A stretch of 64,000 nucleotides of DNA from the NCBI GenBank assembly GCA_003342895.1, contig PTFA01000407.1, forward strand, positions 62,001 through 126,000, in the 5' to 3' direction. Origin of the DNA: Casuarius casuarius. Lineage: Eukaryota; Chordata; Aves; Casuariiformes; Casuariidae. The notes beneath the pieces were generated by a model. The model was not told where the DNA came from. It searched no databases and saw nothing but the letters and a program-made list of their open reading frames with translations. The translations under genes were made by a program, and so were the position numbers. Positions 23,761 through 36,249 of this stretch are shown here, piece by piece. The stretch's first letter is position 1. Each line of letters opens with the position of its first letter.

Positions 23761-24559
23761 AGGCGGCCGCCCGAGCCGGTTTGTGTGGTCCGGCCACCCG
23801 GCGAGCGCAAGCCTGGCGCCTGCCGGCACGGGCTCGCGGGGGCTCAGCCTGCCTCCAGCCTCCTCTTCCTCCCGGGGAGGAAGGCACAAGCGCGAGCGGC
23901 TTTGGTCTCTGAACCGGTGGAGAGCCTCCTCCAGGCACATTTGTGATGGCTCCTGTTGCAGAGATTAAGTATTCGGATTGCATTGGGAAGCCGGCTGCTG
24001 ATGAGCAGCAAGCGTCCAAGCTCGCGGCGGTGCAAAACAAGCCGGCGAGCTTTGATCGTGCCCCCCCGGGCGGGCGACGCTGCCTCNCGGGTCACCCCCG
24101 GCCGCGCCGCGGCGGCCTCCCCTGCTCGTGTCCTCACNCGGCCGCCGAGCTTCGCCCGCTCTGTTTAGGCGGCAGCCCCGCCGCCAGCCCTCCCGGCGCT
24201 ACAAAGAAAATTACACGCTCCGATCTGCAGATCTGCCGAGATAAATCCCCCGGGAAGGTGTGTGTGTCTGGAGCTGCCGGGGCCGACGTGCCCGCCCCCC
24301 CCCGCGCGCCCGCAGCGTGGGCCGCCCCGCGTCCCGCAAACACCCGGAAAACCCTAATCCTTGGCACGCACCATCCCCGCTCCTGCCGCCCCCGGGGAGA
24401 GAGGCCCCGCTCTCCGCGGGGGCAGAGAGGGCGGCTTTCCTCGGCCGCTGGCAGCGGGAGCATCTCCCGCGATTTCGCTGCCCGCGGCGGAGTTTCTCCC
24501 AATTTGCCTCCGGCGCCGCCCGGGCACAAATTCTGCCGCCTGNTCCCGGCTCCTGCTTA

Positions 24560-25430
24560 AGGCCAGAAAAGATGGTTGCAGCTGTGCTACAACACACCAG
24601 CATCAACGGAGACGGAGCGGCAGAGACCCCTCGGGAGCATTAACCTGCCACGTGAGCTCCTGGACACGGTGGTACCCCGGGTGTGCCGAGTCCGCAGGCG
24701 CGGAGGAAAATCGGCTCAAAGGGACAACGCTGAAAATCACCAAATAATAATGATAGAGTAAGTTCTCCTGTGGTCTTCACTGGGTCTGGGATTTGGCCCT
24801 GAAGGGAGATTAAAGGCTCACGTGGGCCATCACGGCAAACCCATCTCTGTCCAGAGGCGGAGGCTGGCTTTAAAGGCCTGAGCATTAGGAAGTCCCAGAG
24901 AGGAAGTCAATAAAGCTATGGAAGCGTTTCAAACGGAGACTGCAGGCAGGGCTGCCTGCTTTCACCGCAGCGACTTGGGCTGTTTTGGCATTTGAAGGCA
25001 CTTGTTTACCTTCAGCATCAAAATCTGTTAGAGGCGGAAGAGCAGCAGAATCAAGTTTTCCCAAATTAGAAGTATGATCACTGTCTGGCAATGGGAAAAA
25101 GTAGCCAAAAACAGAGACAGCCTCCAAATCAAAGCTCTCAGACAGAAAACCAGCCCTGGGTAGATACTGCCGTGGCCCCAAAGNGGCAGCGGAAGGTGTC
25201 CAGCTAAAGAAGAGCCCGTCCGTAGCAGAAGGCCGGCCGCTGGCCCAGAGATGCCCCGCGCCTGGCACAGTGGTTTGCAGAGCTGCAAAACTGTTGCTGT
25301 TTTGTTTGCGCTGCCTGGGTTACTTCTCTTTTGGGATGGGACGCAGGGTGCAGACGAGGCTAAACTGGGTGAGGAGGAAGAGGAAGGGCAGGTGGCCAAG
25401 CAGAACGGTGGTCTGCTCTGACGAGCGATG
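24560..25430. other. Spacer between CpG islands, no gene seen
   Basis: Lower CpG density. Two frames on the - strand (24885-25268 and 25028-25399) encode no known domain. No repeats recognised. Confidence 0.45.
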
Positions 25431-25820
25431 ATTCACCAAGCGACGCTCCTGCCCAAAGACAGCGCCCGCGTCCTTCCCCCTCCCGGCGCGCACAGGCTGA
25501 GCCGCTGGCGAGCCTCTGCCAGGCGTTGGCGTGGGTCACGGCAGGGAGCAGGAGCAGCCGGGCAGCAGGATGCTCCGTGCCTCCCTCGGCACCGTGCCTG
25601 CTCCAGCTCTGGCTCCTGCTCTGCCGCGGGGAAGGGGAGCCCAGGCCAGCGCCCCGGCACGGGGACCCGTCCCCATGACGCCGGCTTTCCCGGCCTGACT
25701 CCTGGCTTGCGGCTGCCACCCCCAGCGTGCTGCTGAGCTGCGGGGCCCAAGAGCCCTGACTCCCATCGCTCCGGCTGCCCCTTCTGCTCCGCCACGTAAA
25801 AACACACTTTTTCTGCCAGT

Positions 25821-25877
25821 AAAAAGAAAAAAAAACAAAAAACAAAAAAAGAAAAAAACAACAAAAAAAAAAACAGG
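25821..25877. repeat. A-rich low-complexity tract
   Basis: 57 bases of A interrupted by single G or C. On the opposite strand it yields a run of Phe/Leu codons inside spurious frames. It may act as a nucleosome-excluding spacer beside the CpG island, which is inference. Confidence 0.9.
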
Positions 25878-26057
25878 CAAAAGAAATGTTTGCAGCCACT
25901 CAAGCCCTGAACCACCGCTGCTTTTCCTCCGCGGGCTTCACCGCTCCGCCCGGGGACCGAAGCCCCGCGGAACGAGGGCGGCTGCCCGGCCGCTCCCGCC
26001 GCCGCCGCGACCGGGGCCGGGGCCGGGGCGGCCGCTGCACCACGGCGCTCCCTGGCG

Positions 26058-26072
26058 GCACCGCGGGGCGCT
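26058..26072 (+). promoter_or_regulatory. CTCF-like motif
   Basis: GCACCGCGGGGCGCT agrees with about 12 of 14 core positions of the vertebrate CTCF consensus (CACCAGGGGGCGCT). It lies within 60 bases of the abrupt GC-to-AT transition. Short GC-rich motifs arise easily in CpG islands, so this is tentative. Confidence 0.25.
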
Positions 26073-29000
26073 GCGCTGCCGCCGCCGGTCCGGGGGCTCC
26101 GCAAAACAGGGGGCGAGCAATAAAGTGATCTGAGCCCCCCACCAAAACACCCCCCCCCCTTACTGTGCCGGGGAAACCTGTCCTTCCCCGGGATAAATCG
26201 CTTGCCTAACCCTGTCTGCTGTTACAGCTGATTGCCCAGGAACAAGTACTTTTTAAAAAATTTTTCTAATTAAAGTGGAGAAAAAAGGATGNTCCCTGCA
26301 AAAAAAATCTGCGGTGAAGGATCTGCGCAAGTCTCCTAAAGGTGATCCGTCCTGTCAGAGCCGTTACTTTGGCTCTGGGGCAGGCAATCCCCCTTCTACT
26401 GCCAGCAGAAAATATATCTCCAGTGACTTGCTGGGGAAAAGGTCCATGAGCTCCAGAGCTGATGATTTACGCTCTCCATCCGTCTGTGCTCCTGGGCTTG
26501 GAGAAAAATCTTAAGGCAACATGCAATTTATAAAATATCTCCCTGAACGTAACCCCAGAGACACTTTAGATGGCTGTTTCTGATGAATTCAGTAACCTGA
26601 GCCTGACCTTTATAGAGACAGACTGAAGGTGGAGGGGGGATGTCAAGATTTGCATTCTGACACTAGGAATAAATCATAAAATAATAAGCCTAACAAGTAT
26701 ATTTGGACAGGCTAAATGCCTGAAAAATATGCCAAACTATCTCAGCTTTTCTAGTTTAATGGCCTAATCCCATTCCTCACTGTGCTGTAGGCAGATCCTC
26801 AAGATGTGTCTGGCATCCTTAAGGAAGGTGTCCTGTCCAAATTANAGCAAATGAGAACTTTTCTACACAGTTCCCCTGCAATTTGGAGCATTCAATCTAA
26901 TGCTTTAAAATCCTACGGGGTATTTAGAAAAGGTAGCCTTGGGCCTCTCTGCCTCCACCTTCCACATCCCAGATGGTGCCAACCTGGGGTTTCAATCTGG
27001 ACTGCAATGCGTGTACTGTGATTTCTCAATATTTACGAGATTATACTCCAGAGTTTCTACTGGAATGTCTCACATGACTTCAAGAGAGTGGTAGCAGCAG
27101 CAAATTTGGTCCACCGACTCCAATTAGAGATCAGTGATGGGCGCGAGCTTTCAGTCAGCCTCCTCCAAAGCAAAAGAATTTGAGACCCAGCTCTAGACTT
27201 ACTGACTCAATAGAGAATCTCTTCCTGACACCCGTGACTCTTGGATGTGGCCTTAGCATCTGTGTTATTTAAACTGTCCCGCTAATGCAAACTCTGAAGC
27301 CAGTCATGAAAATCAAACACCACCTTGGGGATGAAAATCACTTGCAGGGAGTTCTCCTCCGCTGAATTATAGCTTTGGCATTGAAAAAATGGTCCTTGTA
27401 CCCAAAGTATAGAAAGGCTTTACTTCTGATGGCCGAACCCTGGAAGGGAATGAATGGATACAGTGAGATCACGGACAACCCCCAGGGCCACAGGGGACCA
27501 GCTCTCTGGAGGAAGAGTGCCTGGAGGAAGAGCACAGAGGCAGCATCCCGCATCCGGGGGCTGTGACCCAGGCAGGTCCCTGCTGCTGGTCCCCGCAGCC
27601 CAGCTGTGGCTCGCAGGCAGGAGCTGCTGCTTGCCCAAGGGTGGTGATGGGATTTGGGCTGTGNTGCCGGACCTCTGCCAGCAGCCTCACCTGCAACGCC
27701 CCAGGCGCATTACCCCGAGTCCTGCTGGGTCAGGTGAATAAATGCAACGCACCGACGACAGGGATGAGAAGGGTAACTCCGTGGCACATCGGTACTGTGA
27801 CAAGCAGAAGAAATACCGGCAACGGGAGTGGGGCTCAGCCTTCCCGTGCTTAGCTTTCTCCCGTGCCCTTGGAGGGATCACAGGCCGGTCTTAGAGAGGC
27901 ATTTAGCCCATAAGGGCTGTAAGTGGCATTTGTTTCCATTTATTTCTGGTCCCTTGGTGTGTCACACCAGGTGGAGAGACAGGCTTATAGATCACAGGTG
28001 TTTTTCCTAAGATATCACCAGCGAGTTCAGAGCAGCCTTTCTTGAGGTTGCTTCTTGCTTCCTAGAAAGTTTATTTTCCCTGATACAATGCAGAAAGCTG
28101 TCAAGGGCAGTAAGTCCACCTGAACTCTGCTGTACGCTGCCCCCAAATCACCNTGGAGAGCTGACACGGGTCTGGCAGCACCCAACGCCAGGAGTGCCAG
28201 CCCTTGCGGTGTGTTTAGTGCTGCCTGGCTTTCTTGGAAGGGTCTATCCGGGACCTGTAGGTACTGTCAGAGCTGGGGAAAGTGCTGCAATACAAAACTA
28301 CAGTCTTCACCACTGTTTCTGGGCTAGAAGCTCTCCTGAGACTCTCCAGGTATCACATACTCCTATATCAAACCAGCCATTTGAAATCAAAACGAGGAAA
28401 TCTAGGCTGTGCAAGTGGAAGACAAACATCCAGCAGTGACCTGAGGCCAGGGAACTTCAGTCTCTGCAGGACTGCATGTATAACTGACTAAATACATAAC
28501 TGGAGTCAGCCTGAGTTCCTCTCTCTGTTTCCTATTTCAGCTTTGGTCTGCCTTTTCTATTTGACTAGCAGATCTGCAGGGTCGGGTCAGCCTCTTGTTC
28601 GATGTATGTATAGCACCAAGCAACACAGTCGGCATCTCTGGGAACTGATACTTATTTGCATGGAGAGCAATTGCAGACGGAGAGCAGGTGCAGATCTAGC
28701 AACAATGTCATGGCAGCTCCATGAGATGGCCTCTTCCCTCCCTGGAGATGAGACAAGCATCATCCGTGGACATTGGTGTGAGGGGTCGAGGCTAGAAGCC
28801 ATCACACCACCCCATGAATTCCTTCCTGGGTGGTGAAATGTGTTGGAAGACATTAGAAAATNGTGATTTCAGTGAGCTTTTTGCCATTTTTAATAATGCC
28901 TTTTGTGCCAAGTCAACATTTTTCAAAGTTCCAANCAATTTGTTGAGCAATCTGGCGACAAAAGTGGTTGATGCCACTTTTCAGTCATCTTCCGCACATA

Positions 29001-31430
29001 AAAGCGGAAAAACCTTCCTGTGCAAAGCCTGTTATGTATATCTAGTCCTCCATGAAATGTCTTCACTGTCTTCGCTGTCACCTCACAACATCTAAGGGTG
29101 TCCACTTCCAGGCATAACCTCTCGCCACACAATGTCAGCCAAGGCCACCGGTGCTTTCCAAGAACGACACATCACACCAGAGCCCTTGCCTTGGAGATAA
29201 TGTCCTTACTTTTTGAAAGCATCGCTGAGTGGCTGTTTACTTCCCCCAAATTTTGGTCCCTGGATCTCAAAGCTGCCTGAAGTTATCTTAAACTCTATAC
29301 TCCTCTTGCTCCTTGGAGGAAGGCTCTCCCAATTTATGTGGCAAGGTGTTGCTGGATGGCAACTGCTGCAAAATGACTTTCTCATGGGAAGAGTAATTAG
29401 AGCCTTAACCAAGGAAAAGGGCAGAAATAAGCAGAAATGAATATGGTCCAACCCAGCTCCTCAGTGTTGACCAAAGCAATGCTGGCAGACCTGAAGATCC
29501 AGCTATGGTGCCTGGGCAGTAGACGCGATAACATCTCAGGGTGGGACAGATAAACAGCTAGATAACAGGATAGCCAGCAGCATAAACTGACGTCCATACT
29601 CCACCAAAAGACTTGTGAAACTCTATCCAAGACAGCCTTGGTTTTGTGTAGAGGAGGATGGACAGAGAGGAAAATGTCAAAATATTGCTATCAAAGAGAG
29701 AATGACCTGCAGGCGTCTCAGCAAACGGTGGGTGTTTGAGCGCGTTACTTAGAGAAACCTCCAGGAGGCAAATTCGGGGGGTTTCCCTGTGCAAAGAGGG
29801 GAGCCAGTACTCAAACGCGCGAACGCCTGGCTGCAGCTCCCGACTGCTGGNGAGGTGCTCCAGAAGTCAAGCTGGAGCTGGGAAATCGTACAGTTAACGG
29901 AGCTGTTCTAATGAGAAAATGAACCAGACATCATATGGTGTTGATTTAGTGCTTGAATATGAAGAATAGGGAAAAGGGAGGAAAATGAAGCCAAACAAAC
30001 CTCAAGCCCCCATGAGTTAAAAGATCTTTGTGCAAACATGCTGCTTTTATCCACAGAAGTGAGCAGCTTTCCTCCTAATGTGTGTTCTTGTCTGTAATTA
30101 ATCTTGTTTCAGACAAACAGAAACAAAGTCTCCCAACTACATTAAGAGCCACCTCTTGTGGAGTGTTAAACATTTGAGGAACTAGATGCTGCCTTTTAAA
30201 ATCCTGGCACGAGATGAAGAAAATTAAAACANTGTTCAGGATGACACTATTCGGCCTTTTCCCCATGATAGTTTTAACGCATTTTTATCTTCTGAGGCAC
30301 CTGATCAGCCTACAGGAGTCTGGGCAGGCAGCGACAAACATTTCTCACGTACACTTTTGAAGCCTTCCCACTGTTTTCTAAAACCATGCATTTTCGGATG
30401 TCATGAGAGGTGGAGATCTCAGAGCACCTCCAGCTGCAGGGATGCTGGAAACTCCCCCGCTCCGCCGGGTTTCGTTTCCTATGGCCACAGAAAACAAACA
30501 CTCATCGTAAGCAGTCCCAGGCTTGGTGCCTACAGAAAAAATGAAGTATATTTAGCCTTCTTTTAGAAAACCGAATGCCGGCTGTTCACGTAACAAACGC
30601 ACTCAACGGCCAAGCTCTAGGCTGTTCAACTAAGGTATGTTTCCTCAGAGATACGACCCAAAATACTCCTTGTCTCAAGGTGGAAGTTTTGCCTCTGGCT
30701 TTGTGCTCTTTGGACCCAGCCCTGCAAGGATCCAAGTGCTGCACCAGAGATACAGACAGCTCTCGATTTTAATAAGATGTGCAAGTTTTGAATCATTGAA
30801 TCAAGAAACTCTGTGACTAGAGATCTCCACTTGCATGTTGAGTCTACTTCTCCAACTTCATGTTCAGCCTGCTTCAGCTAAGACCATCTTTAAAAATAAA
30901 GTGAATTTGGAAAGATGAGCCATTTGCAGCATGTCTAGTTTGAATCACCGAGGTGAAGGCAAAGACAGACATCTGTTTGGGGAAGAATTAATTAGAAGAG
31001 ATCCTGGACCATTAGCTTCATTGCCGTTACTGTAATTAATAGTAGTAGAGTGGAGTCTCAAGTAGGGAGGATCCATGCAAGACCCCAGCCTGCAGTAAAG
31101 CAGAAGTGATTTCCTGCCTGAAGGAGCTGCTGCTCTCCATGGATGAAGCCAGGAAGAGGAAAAGAGAATTGAAATAAGTTTCTATCCAGAAATAGAAGTC
31201 ACACATGACTGTTGAGGCAGCTACCTGCTCCCTGGGCCCTCTAGCCACCGTGCTGTGGCCGACCGAGCAGCCNCACTCGAGCCAGAGAAAGTGTCAGTGC
31301 CTTCACAGCCCCCAGGATGGACGGGACAAAATGCCAGTCCAGCACGGAGAGGTGCCTGGTGGCACCTGGGCATGGGCAGCATTGGCCTTTGCCACTCTGA
31401 AAAAGCTCCCTAGCCTACCTCGAAATTCAG

Positions 31431-31444
31431 CCCCCCCCCCCCCC
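31431..31444. repeat. Poly-C tract (14 C)
   Basis: Uninterrupted run of 14 C followed by AAAAGG. Confidence 0.88.
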
Positions 31445-32601
31445 AAAAGGCTGAGTGGATATTTGCAACCCCCAAATCCCATCGGCTGGGCCTCCTTCCA
31501 TGCCTCTTCCGTTCAATATTCAAGCAAATACTGAGATGGAAACTGGGGACGTGCCCTCATTTGACTTTGAGCATCACAGACAGCGCCATATCCCAAGACT
31601 CGTTCATGCGACCCACAAGGCAAAAGTAGCTGCAAGTGGGTTTGATGTGCACGAATATGCAACACAGAGAGGAGGAAGGAGATGGAGTGAAGTTCAATAT
31701 CTTCCTCCATCCATTTACATTGTCTGCAATGGAGCTGCAGCTAGAATATCTGGCTACAACACCCCCCGTCCTGCCATTACCTCCGTGGCGGATCCTGGGT
31801 GGACGTGGACAGGGAGGCAGTGCCTGCCCTGGAAAGCAGGGAGCTTAACCCACTTTGGAAAAAGGAGTTGCAGAGATTGAAGGCTTGACCCCAAAGCAAA
31901 GCAGACAGGGCAATGCCAGGATACGGTGGGCTTTGGGTCTGGCTGGCTGTGGATACGGATATGGATACTGCAAGGCTCTGCTCCAGCACAACCTGTGCTC
32001 TGTTACTATAAACACCACTTGATTTTGCTCCATGAACAGACATTATGATGTTTTGTCAGTATGAAGTGCTCTGCATAACATATCATACTCCGGTAATATG
32101 AAAGTAATCTTCTGCTTGGGATTTTTTTTTGGATCTGTCTTGCATTTATGATTGACCAGTTCTTCACTTAGATGTGAACGAGCAAANGCCATTATATATC
32201 TCCTGTTATTTCTACTGCTGTCACCTGCCCCCTCTCTCCCTATTCAGCTTGTGCGTGCCAAAATATACATACTGTTGGGATTTATTCTTTAACAGGTAGA
32301 CTAATATGCCAAGGGCAAATGCCACTTAGTCTAGAGAAAGCAGAGAGCCTATTCTGGCAGCTGGAGGAGAAAAACAATGAGGCCGACACTTTTAACTGTG
32401 GACTTGAGCTCCTCCTATAAAGATGCTGCAGATGGCAGTATTTACCGGCAAAAACAAAGCATTCGGTCCTCACGGAGCTGGGCAGGAAACCTCCTTTCCC
32501 ATCCCACAAAAATAATTCGAGAGCTTATATGTTTTTCTTGCTATAGGCCAGTGGCAAAAATAAATGAACCAGAAGCTCAAGAACCCTGGCCATACAGACC
32601 C

Positions 32602-32659
32602 ATATATATGTATGTATGTATGTATGTATGTGTGTGTATATATATATATATATATATTT
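32602..32659. repeat. (ATGT)n / (GT)n / (TA)n compound microsatellite
   Basis: Short AT start, then about six ATGT units, a few GT units and about ten TA units. Apparent frames across it encode only Tyr/Ile/Met/Val runs. Likely length-polymorphic. Confidence 0.93.
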
Positions 32660-33308
32660 AAGCAGAAGCACAGTGTTTTTTTACATAGTTCATTTACCCA
32701 CACTTTGAGAAACCTGGTGGACCTTGCTCTGCTGGGTGAGGTTCTGGCCTCCCTGAGTTTTTTCTCACAAAAACATTCCCTCGAAACCATCTTAGCCTAA
32801 AGCAGAGAACATTTCCTTCCTAGCACGTGACCAGGGAGTTTTTGATGCACTTCATTTTGCTCAGAGCAGTTCGTTCCCCCGTCTTTTCAGGGCTTTGNGG
32901 CCCTTGCTGGGCAAGGTGAGACCACACCGGTGGTTGCCGGGCTCCCGCACAGCCCGGCCACTTCGTCCCTTGGGCAAAAGCCAGGTTTTAGCAGGCTTTT
33001 GGGAAGCTCCCCAAGAGGGATCCCGCAGGAATCGCTATAAATCACAGCCAGAAGACAGAGAGCTGAGGAGAGAAAGCTGCCAGCGACCTGTTGAACGAGG
33101 GTCTGCTGCAGTTTGGGGCACGATGGGACGATAAAGGGCAACGAGACCTGGCTTTTCTGGCTGGCAAAGCAATCGAAGAGGCAATCAGGCNTGGGGCGAG
33201 CGGCATCCGCCTCGCGCCTGCCAGGCAAAGCCGGCCCGCTTCGGAAANGGTGGGGCTGCACCGCCAAACTTACGGAGAAAACCGTTTGGGCTCTGAATTT
33301 TCTTCTTC

Positions 33309-33320
33309 TTTTTTTTTTTT
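33309..33320. repeat. Poly-T tract (12 T)
   Basis: T run following a TCTTCTTCT stretch. Confidence 0.85.
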
Positions 33321-33594
33321 GACTAAGTTGCAAACTGAAAAATTGGCTTTGTNGGGTAAAAAGTGCTCCATTTTGAAAAATAATTGGTTTCAATTCGGAG
33401 CAGTTTAAAGGCACATTTGGATTTTTAAAAGGAAAAAAAATTAGAAATAGTCATTTTGGAGAATAAGAGCCAAGCAAACAAAACATGGTCACTACGGGGG
33501 GCTTCTTTCCAAACGAATAACGCACTCGAGCTGGTGGTGACAGCACACAGGGCTGCTCCAGTGGCTCCGACGTGCCTGTTTCCCCAAGGAAGGG

Positions 33595-33790
33595 CTTTGA
33601 TGATTCATAGCATTAATTTATTGTGGCTGTCTCGGGCAAGGGTGCTTCCTGGGGCCTGGGAACACAGCACTGTTTCGGATACGGCAGAGTTTGGGAAATC
33701 CGGGCTCCGTAAAGCACAGGGCTCTGAGAGTCATCGCCTAATTAGATCTGGTGTACAAAAGAGCTCCTAATTACAAGTTTTTCCACTTCA
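33595..33790. promoter_or_regulatory. Conserved-element candidate with paired TAATTA sites
   Basis: Repeat-free block just left of a CpG island. It carries ATTAATTTATTG at about 33613-33624 and two TAATTA palindromes at 33739-33744 and 33768-33773, spaced about three helical turns apart. Such paired sites suit homeodomain binding. Conservation was not tested. Confidence 0.35.
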
Positions 33791-33797
33791 TTTTGCC

Positions 33798-33836
33798 AAA
33801 AAAAAAAGAAAAAAGGAGAGAGAGAAAGAGAGAACA
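33798..33836. repeat. Purine-rich low-complexity tract
   Basis: A run of A followed by GAGAGAGAAAGAGAGAA, all purine on the + strand. Lies between the TAATTA block and the following CpG island. Confidence 0.85.
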
Positions 33837-34019
33837 AGGCAGGCAAAGAGATTCCAGCATGAGCTGCAGAAGGGAACAGGTTTTTTATGTGACCATATCG
33901 ACGCTGATTAGGAGCATCACTAATTGCCCAGGGCAGTACCGAGGGGTCCCGGCTAGGATTAGGGTCATAGTGGGCTAGAAACACCTCCCCAGCGTGACAC
34001 GGGGGCTGCAAAGCCCTCC

Positions 34020-34390
34020 TCCCTCCCGCCCACCAAGTGGGGCAGCCTCCCCTGCCCACGTCCGCGTCGCTCCGGGATGAGCCCCGCTCCGAGCAGGCGC
34101 AGAGCCGCCCGCCCACGCCGGCTCTCCCGAGGAGCCGCGGGGGGAAGGAAGCAGGGACACGGCCATCGATTCTCATTTGTGGCATGAGCAGCTACGCGGC
34201 TTCGAGTGCAATACAAAATCTGAAATGCTGCTGGGACCCTGCAAAAATAACCCCGGAGCAAGCGCGGCGAGCCCGGCCTCGCCGTCCCCTCCCTGCCGAG
34301 GGCCCGCAGCCTCTCTGCAAAAAGCAGAGCAGCTGCTGCATCACTTCGACAGCGGCGCAGGAGGTGCGGTGCACCGGGAAAACATGGGGG
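34020..34390. promoter_or_regulatory. CpG island
   Basis: CpG-dense, with CACGTCCGCGTCGCTCCGGG, GCCGCCCGCCCACGCCGG and AAGCGCGGCGAGCCCGGCCT words. Frames on both strands are open through it and lack known domains. Confidence 0.62.
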
Positions 34391-34399
34391 AGACAGCAG

Positions 34400-36245
34400 G
34401 AAACAGGGTAAAGAGGAGGGACGATGCCTCACTTGTGGCAAACACGGCCAGGCNCCGGTTCCCACTAGCCCCAGACCCAGGGAGCAGGAGGCCGTGCCAC
34501 ACTGGGGCTGGACTTTCCCCCGCGGCTTTTAATGCCGTTATGCTCAGGTAAAGGGTGGTTGATAGCCGCACCAGGCCTGGGAGATCTGGGTCCCATCCGT
34601 GCCCCTGCTTTCATGGAAAATAAAGTTGGTTTTATTATTTGTTTGTCCATCTGCTTGTAATTTTGTAGCGGTTGGAGCAATTTTTAATTCGGGAGACCTT
34701 GCTTCCCAGCCTGGGGCGCAGCGCCCGCGGCGATTTTGCTGNGCGCCGGGGGCTCCATAAGTCATCGTTATTTCACAGGCAGGGCTGAAAGCAGATCTAA
34801 GGGCAACTCCACATTCACATCTGGCTTATCTGCAAAATGAACCGAGGCTCCAAGCTCCCAGCCTGGTCCTTTTATCAAGAAACAGCCTTTCCATCCCCCT
34901 CAAACAGAAGGTATTGGGCATATATTGGATTTTTTTTTTTTTAACTGGCCAATGCCACCAGGCAAAACCCTCGTGCCATTGCTTGCCAGCTGCAGAAAGG
35001 CAGAAACAACCATTTTGCCTTCAGCGCCGATTTTTCCAGAAGGGACACCAGAGCCGCTCTTTCCCGAAGAGCGTTTTGCTCATTTTATGATCCAACTAGC
35101 TAAAGGAAAGGTGGCGATGGCAGAGGCTGCGCGCTGCTGTGTGCATGCCCACGCGTCCCCAGCNAACGCGCAGGGGCTCCATGCAGAGAGGGGGAAAAGG
35201 AGAAGAAACGAAATGCAGCCGCTCATTTCCCCGACATCATCTGCGCGAAGGAATAAGCAGCTCTCCAGAGCTAATTAATTGCAATTGTTTTTAGACAAAG
35301 GAGCTCAGAGAGGAGCAGCGAGAGAGAAGGGGAGAGAAGCGGAGAGCAGCCTCGGCCCATTGAAATGGGAAGCGAGAGCCCCGGTGCGGAGATCTGGGTC
35401 AGGCCTCGAGGAGCTGCAGCTGCTGCCGCCGCCCAGGTGCGCCGAGCCCCTTCCCGAGCACCCGGAGCAGGAGCCGCCGGGAAAAGCTCGTGGGTGCTGC
35501 AAGCACTTTTCTTTGGGGCGCCGGTTCCCACAGTGTTAAAAGCAGAGCAGCAGGATTGCAAGGATGATTGAAGGGGTGAAAAATGGGGGAAAAACCCCCC
35601 CCACCCACCCCCCAGCCCCCCTTGCCTTCCAGGGAGCAGCAAACTGCGCAGGGAGGGCAGAGCCTGGCAGCCCCAGGAGCAGAGGAAGCCCATGGGGGTG
35701 GTTAACCGGTGGCAAAGCCGAGCTGCAAAAGCTGCCGGGCCCTTGTGCCTCTTCGTCCCGGCCCTTCCCCTGGGGCAGGAGGGGTCCCATACACTGCCGA
35801 GCCCCTTCAGCTGGGCGCATAGAGGGGTTTTCTAGGTTGCACAACCGAAAAACACAGTGCAGGTTTCTTTGCAGATTTGTTCTGAATAAATAAAGCTGAG
35901 TAAGACTTCCTGGCACAGGAGCTGCTCAGAGGCTCGGCCAAGGAGGCATCACGCACCCGCTCGCAGGCCAAGAGGTCCTAGGAAAGGAGGGCTGAGCCCA
36001 GGCAGCAGCTCATTGCACCTGTGGAACTGGCATCCAGGGAAAGCAAACCAGCCCCTTGCCCCAGTTTAAGGGAAGAAAGAGGGATCATCTCTAATAGGAG
36101 AATTCCCCCTATCGAGAAGAGAGAGCTTTGCAGCAGTGATAAGCCCAACAGAGCCTGCTAGACTGCAGCATCTCCCTCCTCAAGCCCAGGCTGCTTCTGA
36201 ACCTGCCCCAGCAAAGGAGCAACATGTTTCTCTCTGCCCCAATAA
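34400..36245. other. Spacer between CpG islands, no gene seen
   Basis: Moderate GC. Contains a GA-rich stretch at about 35300-35347, a T run at 34932-34942, a C-rich run at about 35594-35625 and a TAATTA-containing AT patch at 35270-35290 (TAATTAATTGCAATTG). No supported exon. Confidence 0.45.
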
Positions 36246-36249
36246 ATAG

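Larger units (their letters stand above)
21380..24560. promoter_or_regulatory. Composite CpG island, about 3.2 kb
   Basis: The longest CpG-dense interval in the window, with peaks at 21390-21860, 22010-22150, 22400-22560, 22790-22990, 23180-23620, 23740-23930 and 24050-24540. Short AT-rich inserts separate them (about 21880-21910, 22940-23070 and 23630-23760). Large multi-part islands like this are typical of developmental regulator genes and Polycomb targets. All frames of 100-205 codons here lack known domains and overlap antisense frames. No coding exon is supported. Confidence 0.7.
25430..26120. promoter_or_regulatory. CpG island at the right edge of the first GC-rich block
   Basis: CpG-dense at 25430-25700 and especially 25925-26110, where CCGCCGCCGCGACCGGGGCC and similar words occur. 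The two parts are split by the A-rich tract at 25821-25877. After 26120 the sequence turns abruptly AT-rich, so this is a compositional boundary. Confidence 0.65.
26120..33590. other. CpG-poor DNA between the two GC-rich blocks, no gene seen
   Basis: Ordinary AT/GC-balanced DNA with few CpG. Open frames are short and overlapping. An AT-rich patch at 28855-29060 and another around 30960-31045 with two TAATTA sites (30989-30994, 31033-31038) could be enhancer-like. A 12-base direct repeat occurs at 27506-27517 and 27521-27532. I see no confident exon or transposon. Confidence 0.5.

Noticed and set aside
25433..26104. 223-codon frame, - strand, with a long Phe/Leu run
   Set aside because: The Phe/Leu run is the complement of the A-rich tract at 25821-25877, and the rest is translated CpG island.
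27182..27260. Possible further MIR relic, - orientation
   Set aside because: Only an ACCCAGCTCT...ACTTACTGAC stretch agrees; too little to call.
32602..32659. Regular repeat considered as a CRISPR-like or satellite array
   Set aside because: A plain compound microsatellite with no spacers and no longer repeat unit.
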